From Sinohyriopsis cumingii (lineage: Eukaryota; Mollusca; Bivalvia; Unionida; Unionidae): a DNA stretch of 64,000 nt. Below the pieces are notes generated by a model. The model searched no databases, was not told the DNA's origin, and was given only the letters and a program-made list of their open reading frames with translations. A program made the translations under genes and the position numbers. Shown piece after piece: positions 46,979 to 55,419 of this stretch; position 1 is the first letter of the stretch; each line of letters begins with the position of its first letter. The stretch is from positions 45,071,117-45,135,116 of the forward strand of contig CM068839.1 in assembly GCA_028554795.2 (NCBI GenBank). The letters are read 5' to 3'.

Positions 46979-49027
46979 CTAGTAAACTCGGCTGTTTCTC
47001 TTATACTTTACGTCTATATAAAATGAGTCAACGGCTACTCTAACCGCAGTGTCGGGAAATCTATTTATCATCGAGAATAAATTGATAGCGGCGTAACCCA
47101 GCATAGACGCCCTCAAATGCGGATACGCGGGGCTGTCTCCATCGAAGTAGGTAACAACTGTACCCAACTTTGTTCCATTGGACAAGAAAGCTGTTTTGCA
47201 GTTCACGTATCTATTTTTTGCCACTGCGTCCTTGATTACGAAATCATATTCTGCGTCATCTATAATCAGCCGTGAGCAATATCGTTTGTAGTCGCAGTTT
47301 TTTCCACCTTGTGTGAACTTATCAATTATTCTTCTACCGAGATCTTTTGCCTCGCGGTTTCGTTGGTTGAATATCTTTTTGGACCATTCGATGATATATT
47401 CCTCGTCGGCATCAATGTGTGCTCTGGACTCGTCAATTATGCTATCTAGACGCTCTGGTTCTGGTAACCAGACTTCAGTCTGCGCCCGGTATGATATAAT
47501 CGCGTCACTGACAATCAACGATACAAGCATGCTACAATCAATCATATACCGTAGCAGCGCTATTGGAAGCCATCTCTTTTCAGCCATGTGTCTACCGATC
47601 CAAATATAACAACAGCGATGAAGTCCTGCCGCGAATTCAAATGATACTATGCGAGCGAATCCGGTTAAATCAAAATCAGGCAGTGGTCCATTAATAGCAA
47701 CACGAGTCATTTCATGTCTGGGGTGTCCAAATCGTTTGAAATACTCAGCGGCGGATCCATACCCGAGAAAACTCGCTGGATAACAGGCAACCATATCAAC
47801 GGAAATCATAGCGTCGCGGTTGTATTCAGTGTTCCATAGTCCACCGTGATAATATTCCAAACAACTGGATTGTACATCCGGTAGAAATTCCTTGCGCGTT
47901 GGTCTCCACGCATTTTTCCTTGCTGCAACATGAGCCGCAACCGATGGAATCGTAAAACAATTTGTTAGCAGTTGTTCATCATGCTCTTCAAATTCCATGG
48001 CGGTTTTTTTCATTTTGTTGTGAAACGCTTCAGTGCGATATAATTCACCGTTTGGTCTTACAAACTGATCAAAGGTATCCATGTCGTTTTCAGTGCTGCG
48101 AAGTAACCACACTGACACGGGGTCGTTTTTACACAAGCAGGCAATAGCATCAAATAGTTTCCTCTCCGCGAGAAAACCATCCTCTCCCAGGAATTCCCCC
48201 GGGATATACTTTACTGTTCTATCCCGTGGAAATATTGTGACCGCGGGCGTCCACGCGTGTTCGTTATGATCAATAATTTTGATTGGGGCTCCATTTGATT
48301 TATACTTTGATTCGTATAATACTTCACCGGTTATCGTTGTAACGGTTATTGGAAATCTCAACGACGTTTCTAATTTCGCTATGTCGCTGATGGTTGCTCC
48401 TCGCTCACGCACTGTCTCCTCCCATTGGTTTATTTTACTACGTCGTAAATCAGTCAATTTGTTTCCTCGACACGCATTTGTAAAATGCTCTATTACTCGT
48501 TCTGCTACACAATTTATCCCCGTTGACTGTTTCATCGGCGCTAGTTTTCCGATATCAGGTTTCTTATTTAATGGGTATATTCCATAGACAACTGCTGTTT
48601 CAGGATACGCTCGTTCATAGTATGGTCTGTCAATTCCGGTTAACAGCCCTGGCTTGGAGTCGCGGCTAACAATGACTGTTTTCTTATCGCTGAGAACCGG
48701 TTCAAATTTATCACGTATGATCCAATTACCTGATTCCACCCGGACAATAAATTTTACTCTGAAGAAATACCTTTTACCGTCAAGTTGTGATATTATCGTT
48801 GCTGCGCGGTTGTCGTTCATGGTAGCATCAACAACACCATCAATTCGAAATGTTGACCAACTATGAGATGCACCATCGCGCTTGAATTCATTGATACAGT
48901 CGCGTATTTTATTCAACAGGGTTCTATCGTTTATTAACGCTTTTGGTGCGTCCTTGAGGACTCTATTGATATTGAACTTAATATTTTTCCAGGGCTTAAT
49001 TGCTGCTAATCTCTCAAACTCTTCCAT
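46979..49027 (-). CDS. Divergent B-family DNA polymerase
   Basis: The open stretch encodes about 682 residues from the Met at 49027, or 698 from an upstream Met at 49075. The preferred start clears the divergent zinc-finger gene. The palm-like part has VDMVACYPASF near 47.78 kb (motif A position), a PHLRASMLGYAAINLFS helix near 47.1 kb (motif B position) and VAVDSFYI near 47.02 kb (motif C position). These differ from the DxxSLYP and DTDS forms of ordinary Polinton polymerases, so this belongs to a separate branch. It would copy the element's DNA, probably with protein priming, although no terminal-protein domain was identified. The first ~350 residues have no domain I recognise; an exonuclease is not evident. 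Confidence 0.75.
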   Translation of the reverse strand: MEEFERLAAIKPWKNIKFNINRVLKDAPKALINDRTLLNKIRDCINEFKRDGASHSWSTFRIDGVVDATMNDNRAATIISQLDGKRYFFRVKFIVRVESGNWIIRDKFEPVLSDKKTVIVSRDSKPGLLTGIDRPYYERAYPETAVVYGIYPLNKKPDIGKLAPMKQSTGINCVAERVIEHFTNACRGNKLTDLRRSKINQWEETVRERGATISDIAKLETSLRFPITVTTITGEVLYESKYKSNGAPIKIIDHNEHAWTPAVTIFPRDRTVKYIPGEFLGEDGFLAERKLFDAIACLCKNDPVSVWLLRSTENDMDTFDQFVRPNGELYRTEAFHNKMKKTAMEFEEHDEQLLTNCFTIPSVAAHVAARKNAWRPTRKEFLPDVQSSCLEYYHGGLWNTEYNRDAMISVDMVACYPASFLGYGSAAEYFKRFGHPRHEMTRVAINGPLPDFDLTGFARIVSFEFAAGLHRCCYIWIGRHMAEKRWLPIALLRYMIDCSMLVSLIVSDAIISYRAQTEVWLPEPERLDSIIDESRAHIDADEEYIIEWSKKIFNQRNREAKDLGRRIIDKFTQGGKNCDYKRYCSRLIIDDAEYDFVIKDAVAKNRYVNCKTAFLSNGTKLGTVVTYFDGDSPAYPHLRASMLGYAAINLFSMINRFPDTAVRVAVDSFYIDVKYKRNSRVY

Positions 49028-49048
49028 ATAATTAAAACAAGTATTTAA

Positions 49049-49390
49049 ATGAAAGAATATAGTATAATGAATCACTGCAAATGGTTGATGATTGGGTCGA
49101 TAACCCCGTGCAATAAATCATGTAGAGGTGAATTCTGCGGGTATCATTTACAAAGCGTTCGTAATGGTTCTCTTGGCCCCCTACCGTGCTTGGTTTGCCA
49201 CGTTGGGGTGCGTGGTAAATCACAATTATGTATCAATTGTGGCGGCAAACGATACAGGGAACTAAAACGCTATTATGACAAGCGAATAAAAAATGCCGTC
49301 ATTGACCCCACCGCAGACTTCGTCATCAAAACTCCTCAGGACTACATTGCAAGGTTTATAATTAAACCAAATAATGAATTAGACAAGTAG
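49049..49390 (+). CDS. Small Cys-rich zinc-finger protein
   Basis: A 113-residue product with clustered Cys/His: CKWLM, PCNKSC, FCGYH, then PCLVC and LCINCGGKR. This looks like two or three zinc-binding knuckles followed by a basic helix YRELKRYYDKR. The next Met (49067) starts just before the first Cys and may be the real start. The gene is divergent from the polymerase, about 20 bases between starts, and could share a regulatory region with it. Its function is unknown; binding DNA or regulating transcription of the early genes is a reasonable guess. Confidence 0.65.
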   Translation: MKEYSIMNHCKWLMIGSITPCNKSCRGEFCGYHLQSVRNGSLGPLPCLVCHVGVRGKSQLCINCGGKRYRELKRYYDKRIKNAVIDPTADFVIKTPQDYIARFIIKPNNELDK

Positions 49391-49403
49391 TATTATTATA
49401 CAA

Positions 49404-49916
49404 ATGAACCAAGAATTTCAGCCGCATCCTGTGCTCGTTAATTACGAGGCATCTCGCGACGGCGTTGTTAGAAATTGTAGACTGAAGAAGCCGGTTGGTA
49501 CCGTAAATAATCGCGGGTATTTGATGTTTACTGCGGGAGGAAAAAGCTATTATGTTCACAGGATTGTATTTGAAGTATTTAACGGATTAATCGAGAATGG
49601 GGTTGTGATTGATCATATTAATAATAATAAGACTGATAATTCTCTTATAAACTTGCAAGCTATCTCGCAAAGTCAGAATACCAAAAAAGGAGGAACCGGT
49701 AAATACTCAAAAAAAGCAAAACCCGTAAAGTCATTTGATACAATAACGCACGAAGAAAAAACTTTTCAGTCGATGAATGAAGCCAGTAGATATTTTGATA
49801 TTTGTGTACCCGCAGTACAATTTGTTGCAGAAGGAATACAAAATTCAGCGATTTCAAAAAAGACCGGGCGCAGAATTCGATTTTCATATGTAACATCAAA
49901 GGGGAATAACTCGTGA
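49404..49916 (+). CDS. HNH endonuclease, homing type
   Basis: A 170-residue product. Residues 12-60 form the beta-rich lead (YEASRDGVVRN, RGYLMF, VHRIVFEVFNG) and residues 66-85 the HNH core VIDHINNNKTDNSLINLQ, as in phage and algal-virus HNH homing enzymes (HNH_3 class). The C-terminal 60 residues contain SMNEASRYFDI and RRIRFSYV, resembling a NUMOD-type DNA-binding helix. Such nucleases cut alleles lacking their gene and so spread. It starts 13 bases after the zinc-finger stop. As a free-standing gene among element genes it may be a passenger or may assist the element's replication. Its A+T content is higher than that of the virion genes. Confidence 0.9.
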   Translation: MNQEFQPHPVLVNYEASRDGVVRNCRLKKPVGTVNNRGYLMFTAGGKSYYVHRIVFEVFNGLIENGVVIDHINNNKTDNSLINLQAISQSQNTKKGGTGKYSKKAKPVKSFDTITHEEKTFQSMNEASRYFDICVPAVQFVAEGIQNSAISKKTGRRIRFSYVTSKGNNS

Positions 49917-50102
49917 TGGTATATCACCGAGTGACAAAGTTACCGACAGTGTGAACGCTACAGTCTATTACAATTAATAAATTGTTTCTTCCGGAAGAAA
50001 ACTGATGGAATAAATTGTCTTTACAAACAACTGTAATATTCTGTTTTATGTTTCATCGAATGTTAACACACCTCGGGATTGATACGCGGGGTTCATTTTG
50101 TA

Positions 50103-50131
50103 AAATTTATTTTTTTTATATTAGAAATAAG
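50103..50131 (+). promoter_or_regulatory. T-run/ATAAG block before start codon
   Basis: A T-rich run then TATTAGAAATAAG directly before ATG 50132. It resembles the blocks upstream of the virion genes and argues for this start. Confidence 0.45.
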
Positions 50132-50545
50132 ATGTTTTATAAGAATATGAATATCGAAGACATCAATAATATATTAATCGAGATTTTAAAATTAAAAAAT
50201 CAAGGAATTGAATTATCTGATAAGCTTGATAACCAAAAAATATTGTCCGATTATGAAATTATTAACGAGCAATCAAAGAAAGGTCGATATACCTTGCCAC
50301 GCGAGTATTCTTTTATAAAGCGATTACAATATACGATCAATGAAAACTTGTATAACAATGACGTAAATGCATTTATTGGACTATTTACTGCCGTTGAGAC
50401 AGTACGAAAAAAACTCGGACAGGCTTTTGAACGACGTCGAGAAATCTCTAATAAAATTAAAAACATTAGAAGGATTATAGACGAAAACTCCGTGGATCCC
50501 CTGGGATATATCCCCTCCCCCCCGCCACACTCGGCGGGAAATTAG
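50132..50545 (+). CDS. Unknown helical protein
   Basis: A 137-residue product from the Met at 50132 (another Met at 50147). The open frame runs further upstream to 50015 but that part is low-complexity and probably untranslated. The chain is Lys/Glu/Ile-rich and almost all helical by eye, with heptad-like spacing between residues 8-30 and 85-120, then a proline-rich end GYIPSPPPHSAGN. No family recognised. It stands alone in a slightly wider intergenic space between the HNH gene and the virion-gene block. It may be a small structural or regulatory protein. Confidence 0.5.
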   Translation: MFYKNMNIEDINNILIEILKLKNQGIELSDKLDNQKILSDYEIINEQSKKGRYTLPREYSFIKRLQYTINENLYNNDVNAFIGLFTAVETVRKKLGQAFERRREISNKIKNIRRIIDENSVDPLGYIPSPPPHSAGN

Positions 50546-50567
50546 AAATTACGGAGCAATTGCAATA

Positions 50568-51503
50568 ATGGTAGGCGAATCACTTACTACTCGGCTAGCC
50601 AGAGAGCGGCTAGTAGCGCTTAAAAAGTTCATACCGTTACGAGACAGGGTCCGAAAACAACTTCAAACGCGGCAACAACTACAAACTGATTTTGCTGTTG
50701 GAAGCGAACAGCTCTTTGCTCCGGTAACTAAAGCGACCAAAGATGTTACGGTGGCAACTGTGCCCGTCCTCGGTGCGCTTGAAAAGATAGCGGCTCAGAC
50801 CGAGCAAACAAAAAAGTCTCTGGAAACACTCCCTGCGAAAATAGCGGTTGCTACAACACGGAGGCCGCCACCACTCGCTATAACGGACCCACAAGAACCT
50901 TATGTTACAATGGCCGATGAAGAAGAACTAGGTGCTACTGCGAAAGAACCAGAAGAAGAAATACCGGAAGGAATACAGGAAAAAAAAGAAAGAGGGGAGA
51001 ATATACCCCGTAATGTGCTTAAAAAGAGCACAATAGATCAAATCAGAACCTTCGACAGCGATGAAGAATTAGTTAATTTTACTGTTACAAATTTTACTAA
51101 GGGCACACGAGATGAGCATATCAATAGCGGCTACGAGAAAAATATAAAGTCGTTAAAGGATTGGACAAGAATAGTGTATTTAGCAGGTAGATATAAAGAT
51201 GCATTACCACATCGTGGTGATCCCAATTACGACGCATTCCACAAGGAAGTTGAAAGTAAAAAATCAAAACACGGAAAAGGATACTCTGTTGGTAAAGACG
51301 TTACTTGTCCTGGTAGTGTTCTCAGTGATATATCACGGCTAGAAATACTAATCGGAGGAAAACGAGCCGGAAATAACTCTCCGGAAATAATCAATGAGGC
51401 CGCTGATATTTGCAGGCGGTTATTTGCCGGTGGTATCATGGACATTAATATATATCGAACGCTCATAGACGAACTTGTGGACCACGGTCATTACAGCGAT
51501 TGA
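50568..51503 (+). CDS. Unknown 311-residue protein of the virion block
   Basis: The N-terminal ~95 residues are basic and helical with coiled-coil character (RVRKQLQTRQQLQTDF, KIAAQTEQTKKSLETL). An acidic, low-complexity linker follows at about 113-145. The C-terminal ~150 residues look folded (SLKDWTRIVYLAGRY, VLSDISRLEILIGGKR). LIGG-K at 261-265 fits the (M/I/L)xGG-x pattern cut by adenain-type proteases, and such a protease is encoded 2.4 kb downstream. The start at 50568 follows a GCAATA block. Position between the replication genes and the capsid genes suggests a scaffold or core protein, which is only an inference. Confidence 0.6.
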   Translation: MVGESLTTRLARERLVALKKFIPLRDRVRKQLQTRQQLQTDFAVGSEQLFAPVTKATKDVTVATVPVLGALEKIAAQTEQTKKSLETLPAKIAVATTRRPPPLAITDPQEPYVTMADEEELGATAKEPEEEIPEGIQEKKERGENIPRNVLKKSTIDQIRTFDSDEELVNFTVTNFTKGTRDEHINSGYEKNIKSLKDWTRIVYLAGRYKDALPHRGDPNYDAFHKEVESKKSKHGKGYSVGKDVTCPGSVLSDISRLEILIGGKRAGNNSPEIINEAADICRRLFAGGIMDINIYRTLIDELVDHGHYSD

Positions 51504-51545
51504 CCAACCACTAATTGGAAAACACTGGTGTTTTTTATAATAAAG
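51504..51545 (+). promoter_or_regulatory. A-run/T-run/AATAAA-like block before start codon
   Basis: AAAACACTGGTGTTTT is an almost perfect palindrome, followed by TTATAATAAAG and the ATG at 51546. It sits between two close genes. Confidence 0.55.
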
Positions 51546-51986
51546 ATGATTATACACTACAACCATGATAAACCAGTCAGCGTCTACGTGGTAAACTCAC
51601 GATTGCCCGTATACCGCGCGTGGTACGGAGACGGTCTCGGTAGCACCATTGCGGGGTTATTTACAAGAATGGCTCCAAAAGTAGCGCCGTTAGCCAAACA
51701 ATTAGGAATGAAGGCTATTGATGTTATTCGTGATAAGGGTATTAGTGCTATTGGAGATATCGCCGGAAGGGCGTTTTCTGCAGCAAAGGACAAACTAATG
51801 TCGTTGGTAAAATCCAAGGGATTTTCACGAAAACCACCGGTGATGCCATCAACGACAGTGATGCCTGCAAATGTCAGTAAAGTAATAAATAACGCCGTGG
51901 AAGAAAAACTAGCGTCGTTGGTAAACAATAATCAAGATGACATCGCAAACATAATAGCGGGAAGTGGTTTAAAACCACGACGATGA
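51546..51986 (+). CDS. Small basic minor virion protein, pVI/pX-like
   Basis: A 146-residue product (Met at 51546). The first ~25 residues are followed by YGDGLGSTIAGLFTRMAPK, a glycine-rich amphipathic segment, then repeated Ala/Gly/Lys helices (MKAIDVIRDKGISAIGDIAG). The middle is basic with SKGFSRKPP and the end GSGLKPRR. Small proteins with a glycine-rich amphipathic start and basic body occur next to the capsid gene in Polintons and adenoviruses (pVI, pX/mu) and link DNA or membranes to the shell. The match is one of style and position rather than clear homology. Confidence 0.55.
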   Translation: MIIHYNHDKPVSVYVVNSRLPVYRAWYGDGLGSTIAGLFTRMAPKVAPLAKQLGMKAIDVIRDKGISAIGDIAGRAFSAAKDKLMSLVKSKGFSRKPPVMPSTTVMPANVSKVINNAVEEKLASLVNNNQDDIANIIAGSGLKPRR

Positions 51987-52016
51987 TTTAGATGCATCAG
52001 CGTATTATTAAATAAA
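51987..52016 (+). promoter_or_regulatory. A/T-rich block with AATAAA before start codon
   Basis: CGTATTATTAAATAAA ends directly at ATG 52017. It lacks the symmetric A-run/T-run of its neighbours but keeps the AATAAA-ATG end. Confidence 0.5.
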
Positions 52017-53429
52017 ATGTTTAAACGAACAGCTGACCCGGCGTTTGATATGGACGCACCAGTGCACAAGGATGATTCTGTCCGTAATTATCAATTTTAT
52101 TCCTATCATGCAGTACAACCCAACATGCGATCGCGAATTGAACTTCAAGTCCATGATACCAGTAAATATTTTTTACCGTGTGAAGCGTTTATTGAAATCG
52201 AAGGAGAACTTGTAACAGAGGCCGATACTCCTGCTGTACCAGCACCGTATCCAGATGGTACCAAAGTTGGCTTAGTCAATAACGGCGTAATGGCGCTATT
52301 TGAGAGCGCAAAATATCTCATTGACGGGCGAGAAATTGAATCAATAGAACGTGATGTTGATGTTGCTACAACAATAATCGGGCTAGCAAGATATTCCGAC
52401 GATTATACAAGATCAGCGGGTCCATCTATGATGTTTGCAAAAGATACTAGAAACACTGTTGGAAACTCGCAATTTGTGGTAAGACGACCAAGAAATAATG
52501 CTAATAACGCTGATGCTGATGTTGAGAATATGATTATAAACAGCGATCCTAATTTTAACATCGGAGCTGCAACACGCATATCAATGTTAACAGGGCCGCG
52601 TAGATCTTTCTCATGCGCGATTCCACTGCATCATATATTTGGATTTTGTAGGAACGTGCGAAAAGTTATCTACGGAGCAAAGCATACCGTGGTGCTTGTG
52701 CGAAAAGGTGATGATAGAAATGCAATTTGGAGAATTCCAGCGGATCTTGCGAATCCAAATAATGACTCTGGTAAAGTCGTTTTAACTAAAATATTATTGT
52801 GGATGCCAGTAATGACTCCATCCATTACCACAGAGGCACGATTGCTATCCTTTATGGAGCAGGGAGGAAAATCATTACTAAGTTGGCTAACAACAACAAC
52901 AGATACTAAGCAATCAAATATCAATGGTATATTCACATGGAACCTGGCATCACAACAAGGCATTTCGGCTCCGCGTCATATATTTGTTGCGTTGCAGGAT
53001 ATGACGAGAGTTGATAATCAACTATCCAGCCATATGATATTTGATCGATTAGGCGTTACTGACGTCTCGCTGAGAATAAACGGCCAGCAGGAACCATCTG
53101 AGGATATACAACTTAATTACGGTCAAAACCATATTGCACGCGTGTACCATCGGTTGCTGTCGTATATGAGTCGTGATCAAAACGTCGACACTGGTTTGCA
53201 AATATCACAACATGATTTCAAAGAACTATATCCGATCTATTACTTTTCGCTGGAACATCTTGATTTAACAAGACAATCCGTCGTTGATATACACTTCCGA
53301 GCTAATGTAACTCGCGGCGTTATTGCCGATTATAGAGCGGTTGCTGTCATTCTCAGCGATAAATCAATGCTGTTGGAAGGTGTTGGTGGACGAATGAGAA
53401 TCGTTGATGCACCAGTGGAAAACATGTAA
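52017..53429 (+). CDS. Probable major capsid protein (double jelly-roll, divergent)
   Basis: A 470-residue product, the second largest of the + strand block and the right size for a Polinton-type major capsid protein. It is beta-rich by eye. Features include an early RSRIELQVHDTSKYFLP and a GVMALFESAKYLIDGREIES segment. The latter resembles the NG--LF---Y-ING-EI motif found in capsid candidates of divergent Polinton-like elements. A YYFSLEHLDLTRQSVVDIHF stretch lies near the C terminus. It lies between the two small pVI/pX-like genes and just ahead of the protease, the usual order. Capsid identity rests on size, context and this one motif; a structure prediction showing two stacked jelly rolls would settle it. 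Confidence 0.7.
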   Translation: MFKRTADPAFDMDAPVHKDDSVRNYQFYSYHAVQPNMRSRIELQVHDTSKYFLPCEAFIEIEGELVTEADTPAVPAPYPDGTKVGLVNNGVMALFESAKYLIDGREIESIERDVDVATTIIGLARYSDDYTRSAGPSMMFAKDTRNTVGNSQFVVRRPRNNANNADADVENMIINSDPNFNIGAATRISMLTGPRRSFSCAIPLHHIFGFCRNVRKVIYGAKHTVVLVRKGDDRNAIWRIPADLANPNNDSGKVVLTKILLWMPVMTPSITTEARLLSFMEQGGKSLLSWLTTTTDTKQSNINGIFTWNLASQQGISAPRHIFVALQDMTRVDNQLSSHMIFDRLGVTDVSLRINGQQEPSEDIQLNYGQNHIARVYHRLLSYMSRDQNVDTGLQISQHDFKELYPIYYFSLEHLDLTRQSVVDIHFRANVTRGVIADYRAVAVILSDKSMLLEGVGGRMRIVDAPVENM

Positions 53430-53458
53430 TTGAAAACATAAACGCGTTTACAATAAAA
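53430..53458 (+). promoter_or_regulatory. A-run/T-run/ACAATAAAA block before start codon
   Basis: GAAAACATAAACGCGTTTAC is followed by AATAAAA and ATG 53459. AAACGCGTTT is a perfect palindrome. Confidence 0.55.
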
Positions 53459-53935
53459 ATGTCGTATAATGTTGTCGATGTAGAGTTGACCGATGGTCAA
53501 GTCAAGAAATTACGATCAAAGTCGGCTAAACAATGTGGAACCACAATAACGTTAAAGCCGTCACAGATGGCAGGTGGTAATCATAAGATATCGTTGACGG
53601 CGCGTCAAATAAAACATTTCAATGATGCGATGAGGAATAAAAAGGGTGTTCAAATAGATTTTTCGGCCGCAGCGATTAAAAACATGGAAAAGACCGGTGG
53701 GATATTTCCGCTGTTAGCTGCGATTCCAGCGTTGATTGCCGCGGCGGCCCCAGCAGTGGCGAAGGCGGCGGCGTTAGGAGCCGTTGGTACCGCAGCGGGA
53801 ATGGCATTGAAGAAGGCAACCGGGAAAGGCTATAAAAAAAAACGACCCGTAGCAGGAAAGGGTCTAAGACTACCGGGAACCCCGTATTCATGGTACTCGG
53901 GGAAGGGTCTAAGACTACCGGGAACCGTTTATTAA
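53459..53935 (+). CDS. Minor virion protein with hydrophobic segment (pVI/pX-like)
   Basis: A 158-residue product with a distinctive plan. An N-terminal region contains TLKPSQMAGGNHKISLTARQ, followed by IDFSAAAIKNMEKTGGIFP. A long Ala-rich hydrophobic segment covers about 82-112 (LLAAIPALIAAAAPAVAKAA). The tail is basic, with KKKRP, and ends in two copies of GKGLRLPGT spaced by SWYS. This plan is shared by small proteins next to the capsid gene in many Polinton-like elements and is thought to be membrane-active or core-associated. MAGG-N at residues 37-41 fits the adenain cleavage pattern, so removal of the first 40 residues during maturation is plausible. The protease gene starts 11 bases after the stop. 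Confidence 0.75.
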   Translation: MSYNVVDVELTDGQVKKLRSKSAKQCGTTITLKPSQMAGGNHKISLTARQIKHFNDAMRNKKGVQIDFSAAAIKNMEKTGGIFPLLAAIPALIAAAAPAVAKAAALGAVGTAAGMALKKATGKGYKKKRPVAGKGLRLPGTPYSWYSGKGLRLPGTVY

Positions 53936-53946
53936 CTCAAGAGTCA

Positions 53947-54372
53947 ATGACTCCAATGTCTAATTTTGATTTAATAGATGCCGCAAACGCGTTAGCGATA
54001 AAAAACTTCAGAGGTGTTTTTATGAGGGATCAATTACCGACAAAACCAAGGAATATTGAAACCGGTATAATTAACCTCGATAAATCCTCCGGAGCGGGAA
54101 CTCATTGGGTTGCATACGCAATTGATCCGCGTGCGGTCGTCTATTTTGATTCATACGGGTTAGCCCCGCCAAACGAGATCATGCGGTATATCCGGGCGTG
54201 TTCAGCCCCGGTTTTTTATTCCACGCTGCCAACACAACAATTAAGTGACCCACCGCTATGCGGCCGTGAGGTATTGAACGTACTCGCGGCGATTTCATCA
54301 TCGCGGAAACCACCTCATGTGGTTGTAAACGAATACACTAGTGGGGTCGTAGAGGCCCGGTGGGTTAATTAA
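53947..54372 (+). CDS. Adenain-type cysteine protease
   Basis: A 141-residue product from the Met at 53947; the frame is open upstream to 53890, but that part overlaps the previous gene. The catalytic residues are in the adenain/Ulp1 order: H53 in GTHWVAYA, D68 in YFDSYGL-PP, Q98 in PTQQLSDPP and C105 in LCGREVL. Adenoviral and Polinton proteases of this kind cut virion precursors at (M/I/L)xGG-x sites during maturation, and matching sites are present in two neighbouring products. It is shorter than adenovirus protease (about 204 residues), which is common for Polinton versions. Confidence 0.93.
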   Translation: MTPMSNFDLIDAANALAIKNFRGVFMRDQLPTKPRNIETGIINLDKSSGAGTHWVAYAIDPRAVVYFDSYGLAPPNEIMRYIRACSAPVFYSTLPTQQLSDPPLCGREVLNVLAAISSSRKPPHVVVNEYTSGVVEARWVN

Positions 54373-54397
54373 AAACACCGTTTTTTTTACAATAATA
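54373..54397 (+). promoter_or_regulatory. A-run/T-run/ACAATAATA block before start codon
   Basis: AAAAACACCG followed by eight T, then ACAATAATA and ATG 54398. Same layout as at 51504 and 53430. Confidence 0.55.
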
Positions 54398-55394
54398 ATG
54401 ATTGATATCTGGGGACGACCGGTTTCGGCGCTGAAAAAACCCACGGAAACGCTCGCCACCGATGACATAAAAAACTAATTGAGGATGAAATCGCTGATAC
54501 GTTAAATTTAACCAGTGTTGACCCGGGCGAAATAGTTGTATTTCAAGACCGCCAGGGTAAATTGAAATCCAGTAATGTGTCGCTGAATGACGTTTTAATA
54601 CGAAATAATGATGCCGCTGAAAACGCCATAGCGTTGTATAACGATGACGGACGACTTAAATCAGGTGAATCCATCTTGACGATAAATGGAAAAATAAGTA
54701 CACTTGACAACAATTATATATCCGTGTCGAATTCGTTAAAAAATACTATTTCGGAGTTTACAACGCTGTCGGGCCAATTTTACACGTTACGAAAAAATTT
54801 TAACAGGGCTGATAACACCATTGATAAATCTTTGGTAAAAAAAATACCAAACCGGATGAAATTACAATAACTATAAATGATATCACTGCGTATGGACAGG
54901 AAATAGAAACAATCAAAACTGATGTTGCAGCGAACAAAAAGAGTGTAGACGCGCATACACAGGAAATAGAAATAATCGGCGCTAATATTGAAATGATCAA
55001 AGATGTTACAGAAACGCATACAGGGGAAATAGGAACAATCAAATTTGATGTTGAAAAGATTAAAGACAGACTACCGGAAATGACAAAAATAAAAATCCCT
55101 CATTGGAACACCATCAACACTGTATACACGATTCGGCATGGATCATTCGCTTGGACTCCTACACAAAATGTAATATATATCACCGCAACTGTTAAGGGTA
55201 TTTATCGATTGACACTGGTTTCAATGATGCAGTTTAATATATCATCGTCAAGTTCATCCGGGTTTAACAATACAATATCAACAATTATAAACAAGGACAC
55301 AGTTGAACAGTTTACAATTTATGCCGCCGATAGACATTTAACCGGGGCAAACATTACATGGTATGCGGAATTTGTAACGGATCTAAGTAATTAA
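54398..55394 (+). CDS. Spike/fibre-like region
   Basis: The N-terminal part has IDIWGRPVS, a short conserved-looking head. Further on, KSSNVSLNDVLIRN and a series of heptad-like segments follow: LDNNYISVSNSL, NTISEFTTL, then EIETIKTDVAANKKSVDAH. The latter resemble the long trimeric coiled coil of fibre or tail-spike proteins. The distal part (about 55.1-55.39 kb) looks beta-rich, with GIYRLTLVSMMQFNISSSSSSG and a WYAEFVTDLSN end, like a receptor-binding knob. Position after the protease and before the penton-like gene fits a host-attachment protein. I report the region as one part of the element and not as a defined protein. Confidence 0.55.
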
Positions 55395-55419
55395 AAATAC
55401 TAGCTCTTTTAAAATAAAA
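55395..55419 (+). promoter_or_regulatory. A-run/T-run/AATAAAA block before start codon
   Basis: AAAAATACTAGCTCTTTTAA followed by AATAAAA and ATG 55420. Contains the palindrome CTAG. Confidence 0.55.
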
